From Oceanobacillus salinisoli (GTDB lineage: Bacteria; Bacillota; Bacilli; Bacillales; Amphibacillaceae): a DNA stretch of 64,000 nucleotides. Under the pieces are notes generated by a model that saw nothing but the letters and a program-made list of their open reading frames with translations, was not told where the DNA came from and did no database searches. Position numbers and translations under genes: made by a program. The stretch covers positions 62,001 through 126,000 of the forward strand of contig NZ_WOFB01000005.1 in the NCBI RefSeq assembly GCF_009733865.1, in the 5' to 3' direction. Positions 29,101-37,455 of this stretch are shown here, one piece after another (position 1 is the stretch's first letter; each line of letters starts with the position of its first letter).

Positions 29101-29943
29101 ATCAGCTTCAAGATTATCAGCAGTATCGTTGGAGTCCACTTCCCCCACGTTAATTAATTCACCGGCAATCCCAAGATCTATGTTGCCCTCTTCTATTTGT
29201 TGGATAAAATCTTCATAATCTTTTAATAGCGCGGAATCACCTTGGGGAAAATGCCCTAACACTGCATAATTATCTAACTGGAATTCACCTTTTTGAAATT
29301 CCGGGATGGTATCTCTGTTATAATCTACGAATGATTGTATGTCTGAAGTGTTGGACCAGGAAATATTGATTTCATACTTTTTAAGCCAGGTATACCAACT
29401 TAGAAACTTCATTTCAGTTGATTTATCTACCGCTTCATCAAACATTTCCTCTGGTACATGAAGATCACTCATTTTCTGCATGGCTAAAAATAAGGAGCGA
29501 TTTAACATAGGTTCAGAATCAGCAACAGGGTTTAACATCCACTTTGTACCATGACTCTTTAACCTTTCTAATTTGACAGGGTGTAAAAATAATGGGGCTC
29601 TCACGTAAGTTCCATCTAACATCGAACCGCTAATGAATGGGTAACCTATATACAAATCATAAAGCCCAGTCTCATCCTCAATGGCTTTAAGATTGCGATA
29701 TAGTGTAGTTAATTTCCCAGATAAATGTAAAGTTTCGTTATTATTTACATTCTGCTTCAACAGTTCAATTTTTTCATCATTGAGGATAATACCATCTAAG
29801 ATAGCTTGAGGATTTTTATTAATCTTCTCTAAATCACTTAAATCAAAAGACCACTTGTTATAACATTTCAACATACGAATCGACCTATTTCGACGGCTTA
29901 AGTCATTTAATCGATCCTTTAAGATAGTAATTTTTTCCTTCAC
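26164..29943 (-). CDS. DUF4011-SF1 helicase-Vsr/DUF559-like nuclease, probable phage-defence protein
   Basis: The 1259-residue protein combines an N-terminal DUF4011-like region (DRLNDLSRRNRSIRML and following), an SF1 helicase core with Walker A GPPGTGKS near residue 321, a long helical insertion, motif II VIFDEASQL near 829, AGDEKQLPPS (motif III), and NRLNVAVTRAKEAIYVV (motif VI), and a C-terminal nuclease (about 1147-1259) with FETQVYEQL, YRIDLAV, GIECDGAMYH and GWKIHRIWSRNWW. This order is that of the DUF4011-helicase-Vsr defence proteins (Hhe, as I recall). It is a single gene flanked by repeats. The defence role is inference; a repair role is possible. Confidence 0.8.
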   Translation of the reverse strand: MKEKITILKDRLNDLSRRNRSIRMLKCYNKWSFDLSDLEKINKNPQAILDGIILNDEKIELLKQNVNNNETLHLSGKLTTLYRNLKAIEDETGLYDLYIGYPFISGSMLDGTYVRAPLFLHPVKLERLKSHGTKWMLNPVADSEPMLNRSLFLAMQKMSDLHVPEEMFDEAVDKSTEMKFLSWYTWLKKYEINISWSNTSDIQSFVDYNRDTIPEFQKGEFQLDNYAVLGHFPQGDSALLKDYEDFIQQIEEGNIDLGIAGELINVGEVDSNDTADNLEADDNHVKSSTKEEKEKIFVLDTDASQEEIIDSLENTEGLVIHGPPGTGKSQVIVNIIANAIAENKKVLLVCQKRAALDVVYQRLDGLGLSSSVSLLHDEKTDRKGLYRKLHSRLTRDEYSQDLEVEYEQLSNKVKKCEDELNAIAKGLYETQPHGYRAYDIYGLAKPRTEQEVILDLSNVIKALNKHNLEEVLTTIFSYGDNYSRFGQENYPLKDRTSFAMLEIKDQLTIVEILKKVSEKAEKSIDYLEHFEQEDITPEYSWEVGGKLEKIYEDLNPEEKKSLQKLRLWWWTSFTGKTIVEELLDRDKFKGLSSKEWPKLRESLRILYELSNVSDDMSKEVQQLSSYFKEEKIQRYRDQISKGDIPLSEFQKQQEYVIQDFEDLRNMDRIYDESLPFIKTIIDRLKDKSKDHIHKELAHQWVDIVKQSVYIHWIDELERKHRELTKIGTEEFKRLRGNFKELLQEKKELSSKVLKNRLIKTLDQVKQNHSKAIKDIIHQTGKKRQIWPVRKLVQQYSLHGLLDTMPVWLVSPETASAIFPLERDLFDMVIFDEASQLTVENGIPAVYRASKVVVAGDEKQLPPSNLFRGTVQVDEDEEDEGDMTESESLLNLSKRIFPSKMLQWHYRSKSEELINFSNHAYYNGSIQIAPNVEHLKEPSSIQWRKVDGRWINQCNEKEAQEVVLLLKELLVKDANKSIGIITFNAKQQDKINDYIDKLTEEDTEFNVVYQQVMGKDLDEQIFVKNIENVQGDERDIIIFSVGYARNKEGRVYNRFGTLGQEGGENRLNVAVTRAKEAIYVVSSIEPHELDVSSTKNDGPKFLKSYLEYARAVSNVQKSTIEAVLSNLNEEMNTKRQENELHFDSPFETQVYEQLIDMGYKVDTQVGMSNYRIDLAVVHPDNPGKYILGIECDGAMYHSSPSAKERDVYRQRFLENKGWKIHRIWSRNWWKDPSSELEKVDQLIKEILEREASLNKVKHMV

Positions 29944-30133
29944 TTTATATCACCTTATTTTAATTTATCAGTACATACTACCCATTATATACCTCATTAT
30001 ATTACATGAAAAGAACCAAATAGAACCTAAAGTGAATTATCGTTTTCGACAAAAAGTATGATACAAAGAAAAAGGTGTCGAATACCACTGTCATTTAATG
30101 GATTAACACTTGATTTTTATTTTGACCCTGATT

Positions 30134-30187
30134 CATTCCAATAATTCAGCCTGCATTTCGATAATTCAGCCTTCATCCCGATAATCA
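30134..30187. repeat. short tandem repeat, 20-base unit
   Basis: Two full units (CATTCCAATAATTCAGCCTG and CATTTCGATAATTCAGCCTT) and a partial third (CATCCCGATAATCA) are in tandem. Confidence 0.7.
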
Positions 30188-30246
30188 AAAAAAGAGTTCA
30201 TCCCTCACTTACCTTTTCCAAAGTAAAGTGAAAGATGAACTCTTTA
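30186..30246 (-). terminator. terminator of the nupNOPQ operon
   Basis: AAAGAGTTCATC on one side pairs with GATGAACTCTTT on the other, extended by CACTT/AAGTG, and a run of seven T follows on the minus strand. Confidence 0.85.
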
Positions 30247-30285
30247 TTATTTAGTATGATAATCCAGGATTAGAAACTTAGGTGA

Positions 30286-31239
30286 TTATCTACTCCCCTT
30301 AATATAAGGCTCCCCATTTGCCTGAGGAGCCTCGGCCCGCCCAATAAACCCTGCTAAGGCAAGAATGGTTAGAACATAAGGAGCAATTAATAAATACACC
30401 TGTGGGACATTTTCTAATAAAGGTATCCCCGCACTAACCACACTTAAGCTTTGCGCTAACCCGAAAAACAAGGCAGCTCCCATTGCACCAAGTGGATGCC
30501 ATTTACCAAAAATAACAGCTGCTAAAGCCATGAACCCTTGTCCGACAATGGTTGAACCAGAAAAATTCGATACTATGGTAAGGGCGAATACAGATCCACC
30601 CAATCCACCGAATGCACCGGACAGGATAACAGCAATATAACGCATTTTATATACTTTAATCCCATTCGTGTCAGCAGCCATTGGATGCTCTCCAACCGCT
30701 CTCAAACGTAAGCCAAATGGTGTTTTATATAGGACATACCAAGCAACAAACGCTAAAATAATAGCAAGATAAGAAGTGACATAAATTCCTTCAAAGAATA
30801 TAGGACCGATGATTGGAATATCAGACAACACAGGAATACTTGTTGTATAAAATGGTTGATCCACCATATCGGTTTGTCCTTTCCCATACCAAACTTTGGT
30901 TAGATAAACCCCTATTCCTAAAGCGAGCATATTGATAGCAACCCCACTAACGACCTGATTGGCGTTAAAGGATACAGAAGCTACTGCATGAATAATGGAA
31001 AAAATAGCTCCAACTATGGTTGCGACTACAATAGATATCCAAGGGGTCCATGAACCTAGGACATCTGAAAAAGTAAGATTAAAAACAATCCCTGTAAAAG
31101 CACCCATTACCATGAGTCCTTCCAATCCAATGTTGACAACACCGGATCTTTCACTAAATACTCCGCCTAAAGCTGTCAAAATAAGAGGTGCGGAATAGAA
31201 CAGAACAGTAGGAATAATCGACTGCAGTGCATCAAACAT
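30286..31239 (-). CDS. nupQ: guanosine/nucleoside ABC transporter permease
   Basis: The 317-residue protein is a branched-chain-type (BPD_transp_2) permease with about eight to nine membrane segments. ALGGVFSERSGVVNIGLEG is the diagnostic motif of BMP-type nucleoside permeases (Bacillus YufQ/NupQ). It begins directly after the stop of its paired permease and closes the four-gene operon. The operon is preceded by a guanine riboswitch, which fits uptake of guanosine. Confidence 0.9.
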   Translation of the reverse strand: MFDALQSIIPTVLFYSAPLILTALGGVFSERSGVVNIGLEGLMVMGAFTGIVFNLTFSDVLGSWTPWISIVVATIVGAIFSIIHAVASVSFNANQVVSGVAINMLALGIGVYLTKVWYGKGQTDMVDQPFYTTSIPVLSDIPIIGPIFFEGIYVTSYLAIILAFVAWYVLYKTPFGLRLRAVGEHPMAADTNGIKVYKMRYIAVILSGAFGGLGGSVFALTIVSNFSGSTIVGQGFMALAAVIFGKWHPLGAMGAALFFGLAQSLSVVSAGIPLLENVPQVYLLIAPYVLTILALAGFIGRAEAPQANGEPYIKGSR

Positions 31240-32289
31240 CTATTTTTCCTCCTTTTTAAAGCGAAGTATTGCCCAGCGGATCATGTAACTGGAAGCAACG
31301 AAAAAGATAATAAGAGCAATGATGATATCTACAAGCTCAGTGGGGACTCCCGCTGTAGTAGGCATTTCCCCAGCACCTTCTTTTAATGCACCAAATAATA
31401 AGGCCGCTATTACAATACCAAATGCATGATTAGATCCTAATAGTGCTACCGCAATACCATCAAACCCAAGATTGGTAAATCCGGACATAACAGATATTGA
31501 ACCATACGTACCAAGCCCTTCCATTGCACCAGCAAGCCCAGCAAACGCACCAGCAATAACCATGGACAAGATAATATTCTTACTAACGTTCATTCCTGAA
31601 TAGTTAGAAGCATGCTGATTAAAACCTACTGCCTTTAATTCATAGCCATATGTCGTCCGTTCAATGATAAACCACATAAGAAATGCAGCAAACAAAGCAA
31701 TCAAGATACCATAATGGACTCTGGAGTATAAGGTAAGACCTTGTAACCAGGCGGATGCTAATGATGCTGTTTGCGGTATTGATTCCGTCGTCGTTTTCCC
31801 GTCCGTCAAGACACTTCTAATGATCTCATTTGTCGTGAATAAGGCAATGTAATTCATCATAATGGTTACAATTACTTCGTGAACTCCGAGTTTGGCTTTC
31901 AGTATACCCGGTAAAAATCCCCAAAGACCACCTGCAATTGCTCCAGCAAGTACACTAAGAGGTAAATGGATAATCATTGGCGCATCGATGACTAAACCAA
32001 CCCATACGGCAGCCAGCCATCCAATGATAACCTGGCCTTCCGCACCAATGTTAAAAAGGCCCGTTTTAAAAGCAAATGCAACAGCAAGTCCCGTTAAAAT
32101 TAATGGGGTCGTTCGCCTAATCGTTTCTCCGAGCGTATAACCATCCCCAAATGCTCCATTCCACAATGCCACATATCCCCGAATTGGATTATGGCCTGAA
32201 CCTAACATAATAATGGCACCCGCAATCAATCCAAGAAGTACGGAAATGATAGGTACTAAGATTCCAAACATTTTATTATTAGATATCAT
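31240..32289 (-). CDS. nupP: guanosine/nucleoside ABC transporter permease
   Basis: This second permease subunit (349 residues, about nine to ten membrane segments) has LTGLAVAFAFKTGLFNIGAEG, the same signature as its partner. It overlaps the ATPase gene by 4 bases (ATGA), implying coupled translation. It corresponds to YufP/NupP of B. subtilis by order and type. Confidence 0.9.
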   Translation of the reverse strand: MISNNKMFGILVPIISVLLGLIAGAIIMLGSGHNPIRGYVALWNGAFGDGYTLGETIRRTTPLILTGLAVAFAFKTGLFNIGAEGQVIIGWLAAVWVGLVIDAPMIIHLPLSVLAGAIAGGLWGFLPGILKAKLGVHEVIVTIMMNYIALFTTNEIIRSVLTDGKTTTESIPQTASLASAWLQGLTLYSRVHYGILIALFAAFLMWFIIERTTYGYELKAVGFNQHASNYSGMNVSKNIILSMVIAGAFAGLAGAMEGLGTYGSISVMSGFTNLGFDGIAVALLGSNHAFGIVIAALLFGALKEGAGEMPTTAGVPTELVDIIIALIIFFVASSYMIRWAILRFKKEEK

Positions 32290-33818
32290 TGATTACGCTC
32301 ACCTGCCTTCACCCTGCTACCAGCCATTAACAGCCCAAGCTCCTGTTCATTCGTTTCTTCCGGTTTTACATTAGCAACAATCTTGCCATCAAACATTACG
32401 GCTACACGATCACTGACATTCATAATTTCATCAAGTTCAAAGGATATCAGGAGAATTGCTTTCCCTTTATCACGTTCCTCAATTAACTTTTTATGAATAG
32501 ATTCAATTGCTCCAACATCAAGCCCTCGCGTTGGTTGAGCAGCAATAAGTAAATCTGGAGAACGATCGACTTCCCGCCCAATTATCGCTTTCTGCTGATT
32601 CCCACCAGACAGGGCACGAGCCTTCGTATATACACTTGGAGTACGAACATCATATTCTTTAATTAAATCTTCGGCTTTACGAAAGATTTCTTTATAATTT
32701 AATACTTTTGCTTTAGAGTAAGGTTTCTTATAGTAGGTTTGTAATACGATATTTTCGCCAATAGAGTAGTCTAAAACGAGACCATATTTGTGGCGATCCT
32801 GAGGTATATGACCTACACCACTTTCCGTTATTTTCCTTGGGGAAAAATTGGATATTTCTTTGTTATTTACTCTAATCGATCCCGAGTTCGTTTTGGCTAA
32901 GCCAGTAATTGCCTCAATCAATTCAGATTGACCGTTACCATCCACACCAGCTATACCAACTATTTCACCAGCTTTGACTTCTAAATCTAAGCCTTTGACT
33001 AAATCCACTTTTCTGGAATCTTTCACATATAAATTTTTAATTTGAAGAACATTTTCTCCTGGCTGAGCTTCTTTCTTCTCTGTTTTAAAATGAACCTCAC
33101 GACCAACCATCAATGATGCGAGTTCTGTCGCATTCGTTTCTGAAACATTGACCGTTCCAATCCCCTTCCCTTTACGAATAACCGTACATCGATCACAAAC
33201 TTCCATAATTTCCTTCAATTTGTGTGTAATAAGAATGATAGATTTACCTTCTTTAACAAGGGATCGCATGATTTCCATTAATTCACTAATCTCCTGGGGG
33301 GTTAGAACAGCAGTTGGTTCATCAAATATTAAAACTTCCGCACCACGATAGAGTGTTTTCAGTATTTCGACACGCTGCTGCATCCCTACAGAGATATCAC
33401 TAATTTTTGAATCAGGGTCTACTTTTAATCCGTAACGATCTGATAATTCTTGAATCTCTTTCCTTGCTTTTGCAATATCGATCTTCCCAAATTTATTGGT
33501 TGGTTCCTTTCCTAACACGATATTTTGCGTTACGGTAAATGGCTCTACCAGCATAAAGTGCTGATGGACCATGCCAATGCCTAAATCATTTGCAATGTTA
33601 GGGTTCGTTATGTTGACTTTTCTATCTTTTACCCGAATTTCACCTTTTTCGGGCTGATATAAACCAAATAATACATTCATTAATGTTGATTTCCCTGCCC
33701 CATTCTCACCTAATAGAGCATGAATCTCGCCTTTTTTTAATTGGATTGTAATGTTATCATTTGCAACAATACCAGGAAACTCTTTCCTTATATTTAACAT
33801 TTCAATTGCATACTCCAA
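32286..33818 (-). CDS. nupO: guanosine/nucleoside ABC transporter ATP-binding protein
   Basis: The 510-residue protein has two fused nucleotide-binding domains. The first has Walker A LLGENGAGKSTL, signature ISVGMQQRVEIL and Walker B VLIFDEPTAVL. The second has the degenerate Walker A GVDGNGQSE and signature LSGGNQQKAIIGRE. This duplicated form is typical for sugar and BMP-type nucleoside importers (YufO/NupO). The start is TTG with AAAGGGTGAAC upstream. Confidence 0.92.
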   Translation of the reverse strand: MEYAIEMLNIRKEFPGIVANDNITIQLKKGEIHALLGENGAGKSTLMNVLFGLYQPEKGEIRVKDRKVNITNPNIANDLGIGMVHQHFMLVEPFTVTQNIVLGKEPTNKFGKIDIAKARKEIQELSDRYGLKVDPDSKISDISVGMQQRVEILKTLYRGAEVLIFDEPTAVLTPQEISELMEIMRSLVKEGKSIILITHKLKEIMEVCDRCTVIRKGKGIGTVNVSETNATELASLMVGREVHFKTEKKEAQPGENVLQIKNLYVKDSRKVDLVKGLDLEVKAGEIVGIAGVDGNGQSELIEAITGLAKTNSGSIRVNNKEISNFSPRKITESGVGHIPQDRHKYGLVLDYSIGENIVLQTYYKKPYSKAKVLNYKEIFRKAEDLIKEYDVRTPSVYTKARALSGGNQQKAIIGREVDRSPDLLIAAQPTRGLDVGAIESIHKKLIEERDKGKAILLISFELDEIMNVSDRVAVMFDGKIVANVKPEETNEQELGLLMAGSRVKAGERNQ

Positions 33819-33943
33819 GTTTGTTCACCCTTTATCTATATGACTTCTTTCATTGAATTTGGCTGTGAAACAAAAATCACCAACGAAAGAAGGCTTTTAT
33901 TCAACCCCTCTTTCGTTGAAGATTTTTGCTGGTCTACCAAATG

Positions 33944-33976
33944 AAGTAGAGAAGGCTACATAAGCCTTCCCTACTT
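33944..33976 (-). other. intercistronic hairpin between nupN and nupO
   Basis: AAGTAGAGAAGGCT pairs with AGCCTTCCCTACTTTTG. The hairpin follows the nupN stop and could give more binding-protein mRNA than transporter mRNA by partial termination or 3' protection. A second imperfect repeat lies at 33870-33915 around CAACGAAAGA / TCTTTCGTTG. Confidence 0.6.
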
Positions 33977-33980
33977 TTGT

Positions 33981-35093
33981 TTATAATGAGTCAACAAATG
34001 CCTCTAATTCATCCATAGTCTGTGGTACTTCCACTTCACCGTTAAGAATTTTTTCTTGCCAATCTTCAACAGCAGAAATGATTTCTTCTGTCATTGCTTC
34101 TTCATTGGTTGTAGCAACAGATATCCCATTTTCTTCGATACCGTATTCTATTTGTTCTCCTTCAGGGAATTCACCATTGATTCCTCTGTTGATCACGTCT
34201 TGAACGGCTACATCCACACGTTTCACCATAGACGTTAATGTAACATTATGTTCTCCAATTTGACCTTCATCATGCTGGTCACGATCTACACCGATTACCC
34301 AGATTTCACGATCAGAATCATTTTGTTTAATGTCTTTAGCTTGGTTAAATACACCATTTCCTGTTCCACCAGCGGCATGGTAAATGACATCTACCCCACT
34401 GTCATACATGTTCGTTGCTATTAATTTTCCCTTTGCGGAATCCGTGAAAGATTCAGCATATTGTACATCGACTTCTATGTCAGGATTCACAGATTTAACT
34501 CCTGCGATAAATCCAGATTCAAATTTCTTGATTAACGGAGAGTCAATTCCACCAACAAATCCAACATTATTCGTTTTCGTCTTCATAGCAGCCGCTACGC
34601 CAACTAAGAATGAGCCTTCATGTTCTTTAAATAAAATACTAACCGCATTTGGAGCATCAATTACTTCATCAACTAATGCAAAATTAGTATCTGGAAATTG
34701 TTCTGCTGCTGATTGAAGATCTTCTTTTAATTTAAATCCAACACCAAACACAAGATCATATTCGTCACGGACAAAGCGAGTGATGTTAGGCATATAATCT
34801 GCTTTCTCATCTGACTGTGCATAGTCAAAACCTTCACCTTTTGATAAACCAAGTTCTTCTCCCCAACCTTGGATACCTTCCCAAGCTGATTGGTTAAATG
34901 ATTTATCATCTACACCACCTTCATCTGTAACCATCGCAACTTGATAGTCTGAAGAAGCTTCTTCATTTTCAGATGCATTGTCTCCATTTCCTTCTGTTCC
35001 AGCATTATTATCTTCCGTTGCTCCACCACATGCCGCCAGGAACAAACCTATTGATAGAAATAAAACAAAAAGTAAAAATATACGATTTTTCAT
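33981..35093 (-). CDS. nupN: BMP-family guanosine/nucleoside-binding lipoprotein
   Basis: The 370-residue lipoprotein (lipobox LAAC after a 19-residue hydrophobic signal) belongs to the basic membrane protein (PnrA/NupN) family: VAMVTDEGGVDDKSFNQSAW, FVGGIDSPLIKKFESGFIAG, VIYHAAGGTGNGVF and WVIGVDRDQ are characteristic and line the purine-nucleoside pocket. It is the first gene of the operon and lies directly behind the riboswitch terminator. The mature N-terminus is very acidic. Confidence 0.93.
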   Translation of the reverse strand: MKNRIFLLFVLFLSIGLFLAACGGATEDNNAGTEGNGDNASENEEASSDYQVAMVTDEGGVDDKSFNQSAWEGIQGWGEELGLSKGEGFDYAQSDEKADYMPNITRFVRDEYDLVFGVGFKLKEDLQSAAEQFPDTNFALVDEVIDAPNAVSILFKEHEGSFLVGVAAAMKTKTNNVGFVGGIDSPLIKKFESGFIAGVKSVNPDIEVDVQYAESFTDSAKGKLIATNMYDSGVDVIYHAAGGTGNGVFNQAKDIKQNDSDREIWVIGVDRDQHDEGQIGEHNVTLTSMVKRVDVAVQDVINRGINGEFPEGEQIEYGIEENGISVATTNEEAMTEEIISAVEDWQEKILNGEVEVPQTMDELEAFVDSL

Positions 35094-35269
35094 CGATTAC
35101 CCTCCTATTTTCTTTTATTAGAATAATAATTTAATTTCTCGTAGTTTTTCATAAACGATGATAAAATATTCATCATGACAACTTCATGTTCCTATTCGAA
35201 AAAGCGAAAAAACTAATCTATTAAACTCCTCCTACTTTGATGGATGTATTCTATTTTCATATAATCCTA

Positions 35270-35322
35270 TAGAAAAAGCCCGAAACACATGCGTACTATG
35301 TACAAGCATGTATTTCGAGCTT
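35270..35322 (-). terminator. terminator in the nup leader (riboswitch output)
   Basis: On the minus strand AAGCTCGAAATACATGC pairs with GCATGTGTTTCGGGCTT and is followed by TTTCT. It lies between the purine aptamer and nupN. Confidence 0.8.
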
Positions 35323-35460
35323 AATAGACCGAAATAAGATAAACATCTATTAAAAAACACAACTTATCGTCCATTTGGGAGAAAGTCGATGTTTTACTTT
35401 TAACTATCGTCTGCAAATTTATAGATGCTGATAGTAAAAAAATAAACGTTATCCGGACTC

Positions 35461-35537
35461 GCCTTCCATAGTCAGTTTATTTACGGTAAACCGGTAGAAA
35501 CTTGCAGGCCATATTCCTGCGATTATATGAAAAATGT
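35461..35537 (-). promoter_or_regulatory. purine riboswitch, guanine type, controlling nupNOPQ
   Basis: On the minus strand TTCATATAATCGCAGG, ATATGGCCTGCAAGTTTC, TACCGGTTTACCGTAAAT and ACTGACTATGGAAGG reproduce the purine aptamer: P1, the conserved TATAATC, P2, L2, P3 and J3/1. The specificity base in J3/1 (GACTATG) is C, as in guanine/hypoxanthine aptamers; adenine aptamers have T here. Excess guanine should terminate transcription. Confidence 0.93.
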
Positions 35538-36099
35538 TCGTTTTTTAGTATATCACCCTTTTCTCATAATGCAAATGTTTTTTTATGAGAATCGAAACAT
35601 GAGTTAAAATAGAAACACCTCGAATCCCTTATGAACATTAATTTTAAACACATCAAACAAATATTTCATTCAATCAAACTTATATTTATTTAATAATTTC
35701 AAAAATAAATAATACCTTGAAAACACGAATAATGTTTATTTTTTTAAGGAATATTGTTCGTCTTTTCTGAAAACGTCTATTAAAAAATTCAAAAACTAAA
35801 GGGGCAGACACAGTTACTCTCTGAATGCGACATTACAACCCCTCCATTGTAGCCCATAACACAAATCAAAATATACCGGAATGTCTTTATCCAGTATAAC
35901 CTTATTCTCGATTACTTCCCTATTATACACTATAATCTAAACCTCTGTGCCAAAATGCTAGAGTTTTTAATTGAGAGATTTACTATTTAATGGATGTCTT
36001 ATTGAATGTCCATACGGAGAGACAAATAATCGTAAATTCTACTAAATATTCCATTATATACCCAAAAAAATATTCAGATAGGCATTCATCCCTCTTCCT
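35538..36099. other. intergenic region, no gene seen
   Basis: The stretch is AT-rich, with only short ORFs that lack ribosome sites. It should contain the nup promoter on the minus strand. I see no repeat or RNA family in it. Confidence 0.4.
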
Positions 36100-36813
36100 C
36101 TAAAACGGATTCGTCGCCCAAATTGCGGAAGTCTTAATAAACGAGCGTTGTTCAAGCTTAAGCAGGCTTACCATATATTGAGCAAGGTCTTCTGGCTGAG
36201 TAAATCTATCCGGGTCCCGCTGAGCATTATCCCTTGTCAGGTCTGTTTCCACGAGGCTTGGTGTCAGAACACTCACGCGAATATTATGACGGCGAACCTC
36301 CTGCATTAGGGCTTCACTCATGCCAATAACAGCAAATTTGGACGCACTATAGGCACTTGATCCTTCTGTCCCTTTTAGTCCGGACATGGAGGAAATGTTG
36401 ATAATATCACCTTTATTTTTCTCTAACATGGTTGGTAAGACCGCTTTTGTAACATAAACCATCCCCATCAAATTCGTATCCAATAGCTTTTTCCACGTTT
36501 CGGTTGTAAGCTCCAGAAATGATCCATAGGCCCCAACCCCTGCATTGTTGATAAGAATATCAATTGCACCAATCTCTTTTTCTATTTTTTTCACAGCACG
36601 TTCCACATCAGCTTCGTTCGATACATCAGCAGCAGCCGTAGAAAATCTCACACCTAATTCAGTTAATTCTCTTCGAACGTTATCAAAGCTGCTCTCCGAC
36701 CAGGCAATGAGACCAATCTCTACCCCTTCTTTTGCAAGTTCCAATGCTGTTGCCCGTCCAATTCCTCTACTTCCCCCTGTAATTAACGCTTTTTTGCCTC
36801 GTAGGGATTGCAT
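36100..36813 (-). CDS. short-chain dehydrogenase/reductase (3-ketoacyl-ACP-reductase-like)
   Basis: The 237-residue classical SDR has the cofactor motif GGSRGIGRA, NNAGVG, the catalytic serine in NISSMSG and YSASK with the catalytic Tyr and Lys. WSESS after the second strand hints at NADP preference. It is monocistronic. Its substrate is unknown, and names such as FabG would overstate it. Confidence 0.85.
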   Translation of the reverse strand: MQSLRGKKALITGGSRGIGRATALELAKEGVEIGLIAWSESSFDNVRRELTELGVRFSTAAADVSNEADVERAVKKIEKEIGAIDILINNAGVGAYGSFLELTTETWKKLLDTNLMGMVYVTKAVLPTMLEKNKGDIINISSMSGLKGTEGSSAYSASKFAVIGMSEALMQEVRRHNIRVSVLTPSLVETDLTRDNAQRDPDRFTQPEDLAQYMVSLLKLEQRSFIKTSAIWATNPF

Positions 36814-36969
36814 ACTTATCCATCCTTTCTATGTTCTAAATGAGCCTAATATTCTTCTACAACAAATATAGCATGGATCCGGATTATTGTAGAATGATGT
36901 TGACATCATAGAAAGCTTGAATCAGAGAGCCAGGTTTATCGTTTCAGTTTGAGAAAGCAGGATTGATCT

Positions 36970-37002
36970 AAAAAGCACCTTTTTTTAAGAAGGTGCTTTT
37001 TC
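36970..37002. terminator. bidirectional terminator-like hairpin
   Basis: AAAAAGCACCTT pairs with AAGGTGCTTTTTC, with A and T tracts on both sides. It lies upstream of the SDR gene and between two transcription units. Confidence 0.6.
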
Positions 37003-37016
37003 AAGTGGTCTCGGAC

Positions 37017-37170
37017 AGGTTCTACGTGACCCAATTCGATCTGCAATCATTCATAAGGGCACGTAGATGGGTTCTACGTGACCCAATTTGTCTGCAATCA
37101 TTCATAAGGGCACGTAGACAGGTTCTACGTGACTCAATGTGCTCGGGAACCACTCAAAAGGGAACGTAGA
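37017..37170. repeat. tandem repeat, 51-52-base unit, three copies
   Basis: Each unit starts GGTTCTACGTGAC and ends GGCACGTAGA or GGAACGTAGA. CTACGTG and CACGTAG are inverted, so each unit can fold into a hairpin. The first two units are nearly identical (both contain CTGCAATCATTCATAAGGGC); the third is diverged. Confidence 0.8.
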
Positions 37171-37455
37171 GGGGTCACTGTCCTAGTGTCCCCTTCAGAC
37201 ATAAAGGGACTAAGTTTTAGCAAAATGCGCAAGAATGGTTGTAATTGGGAGTAAATCAAACAATATCGACTTATTATCTTAAATAAAGCGTTTTATTCGA
37301 AACTGTTTGTACTATTTGTACAGGAATAACTGTTTTTACTGTTTGATTAGAACAAATAAAACCTATAACATTAAATATGTTGTTCTTGACGAAAATGGTA
37401 TACACCATTCATGAACAGGAGAACAGCAATATACAACAGAGGAGAGTTATACAAC

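Noticed and set aside
37017-37170. Possible CRISPR array
   Set aside because: Units are contiguous 51-52-base repeats without unique spacers of constant size, and there are no cas genes.
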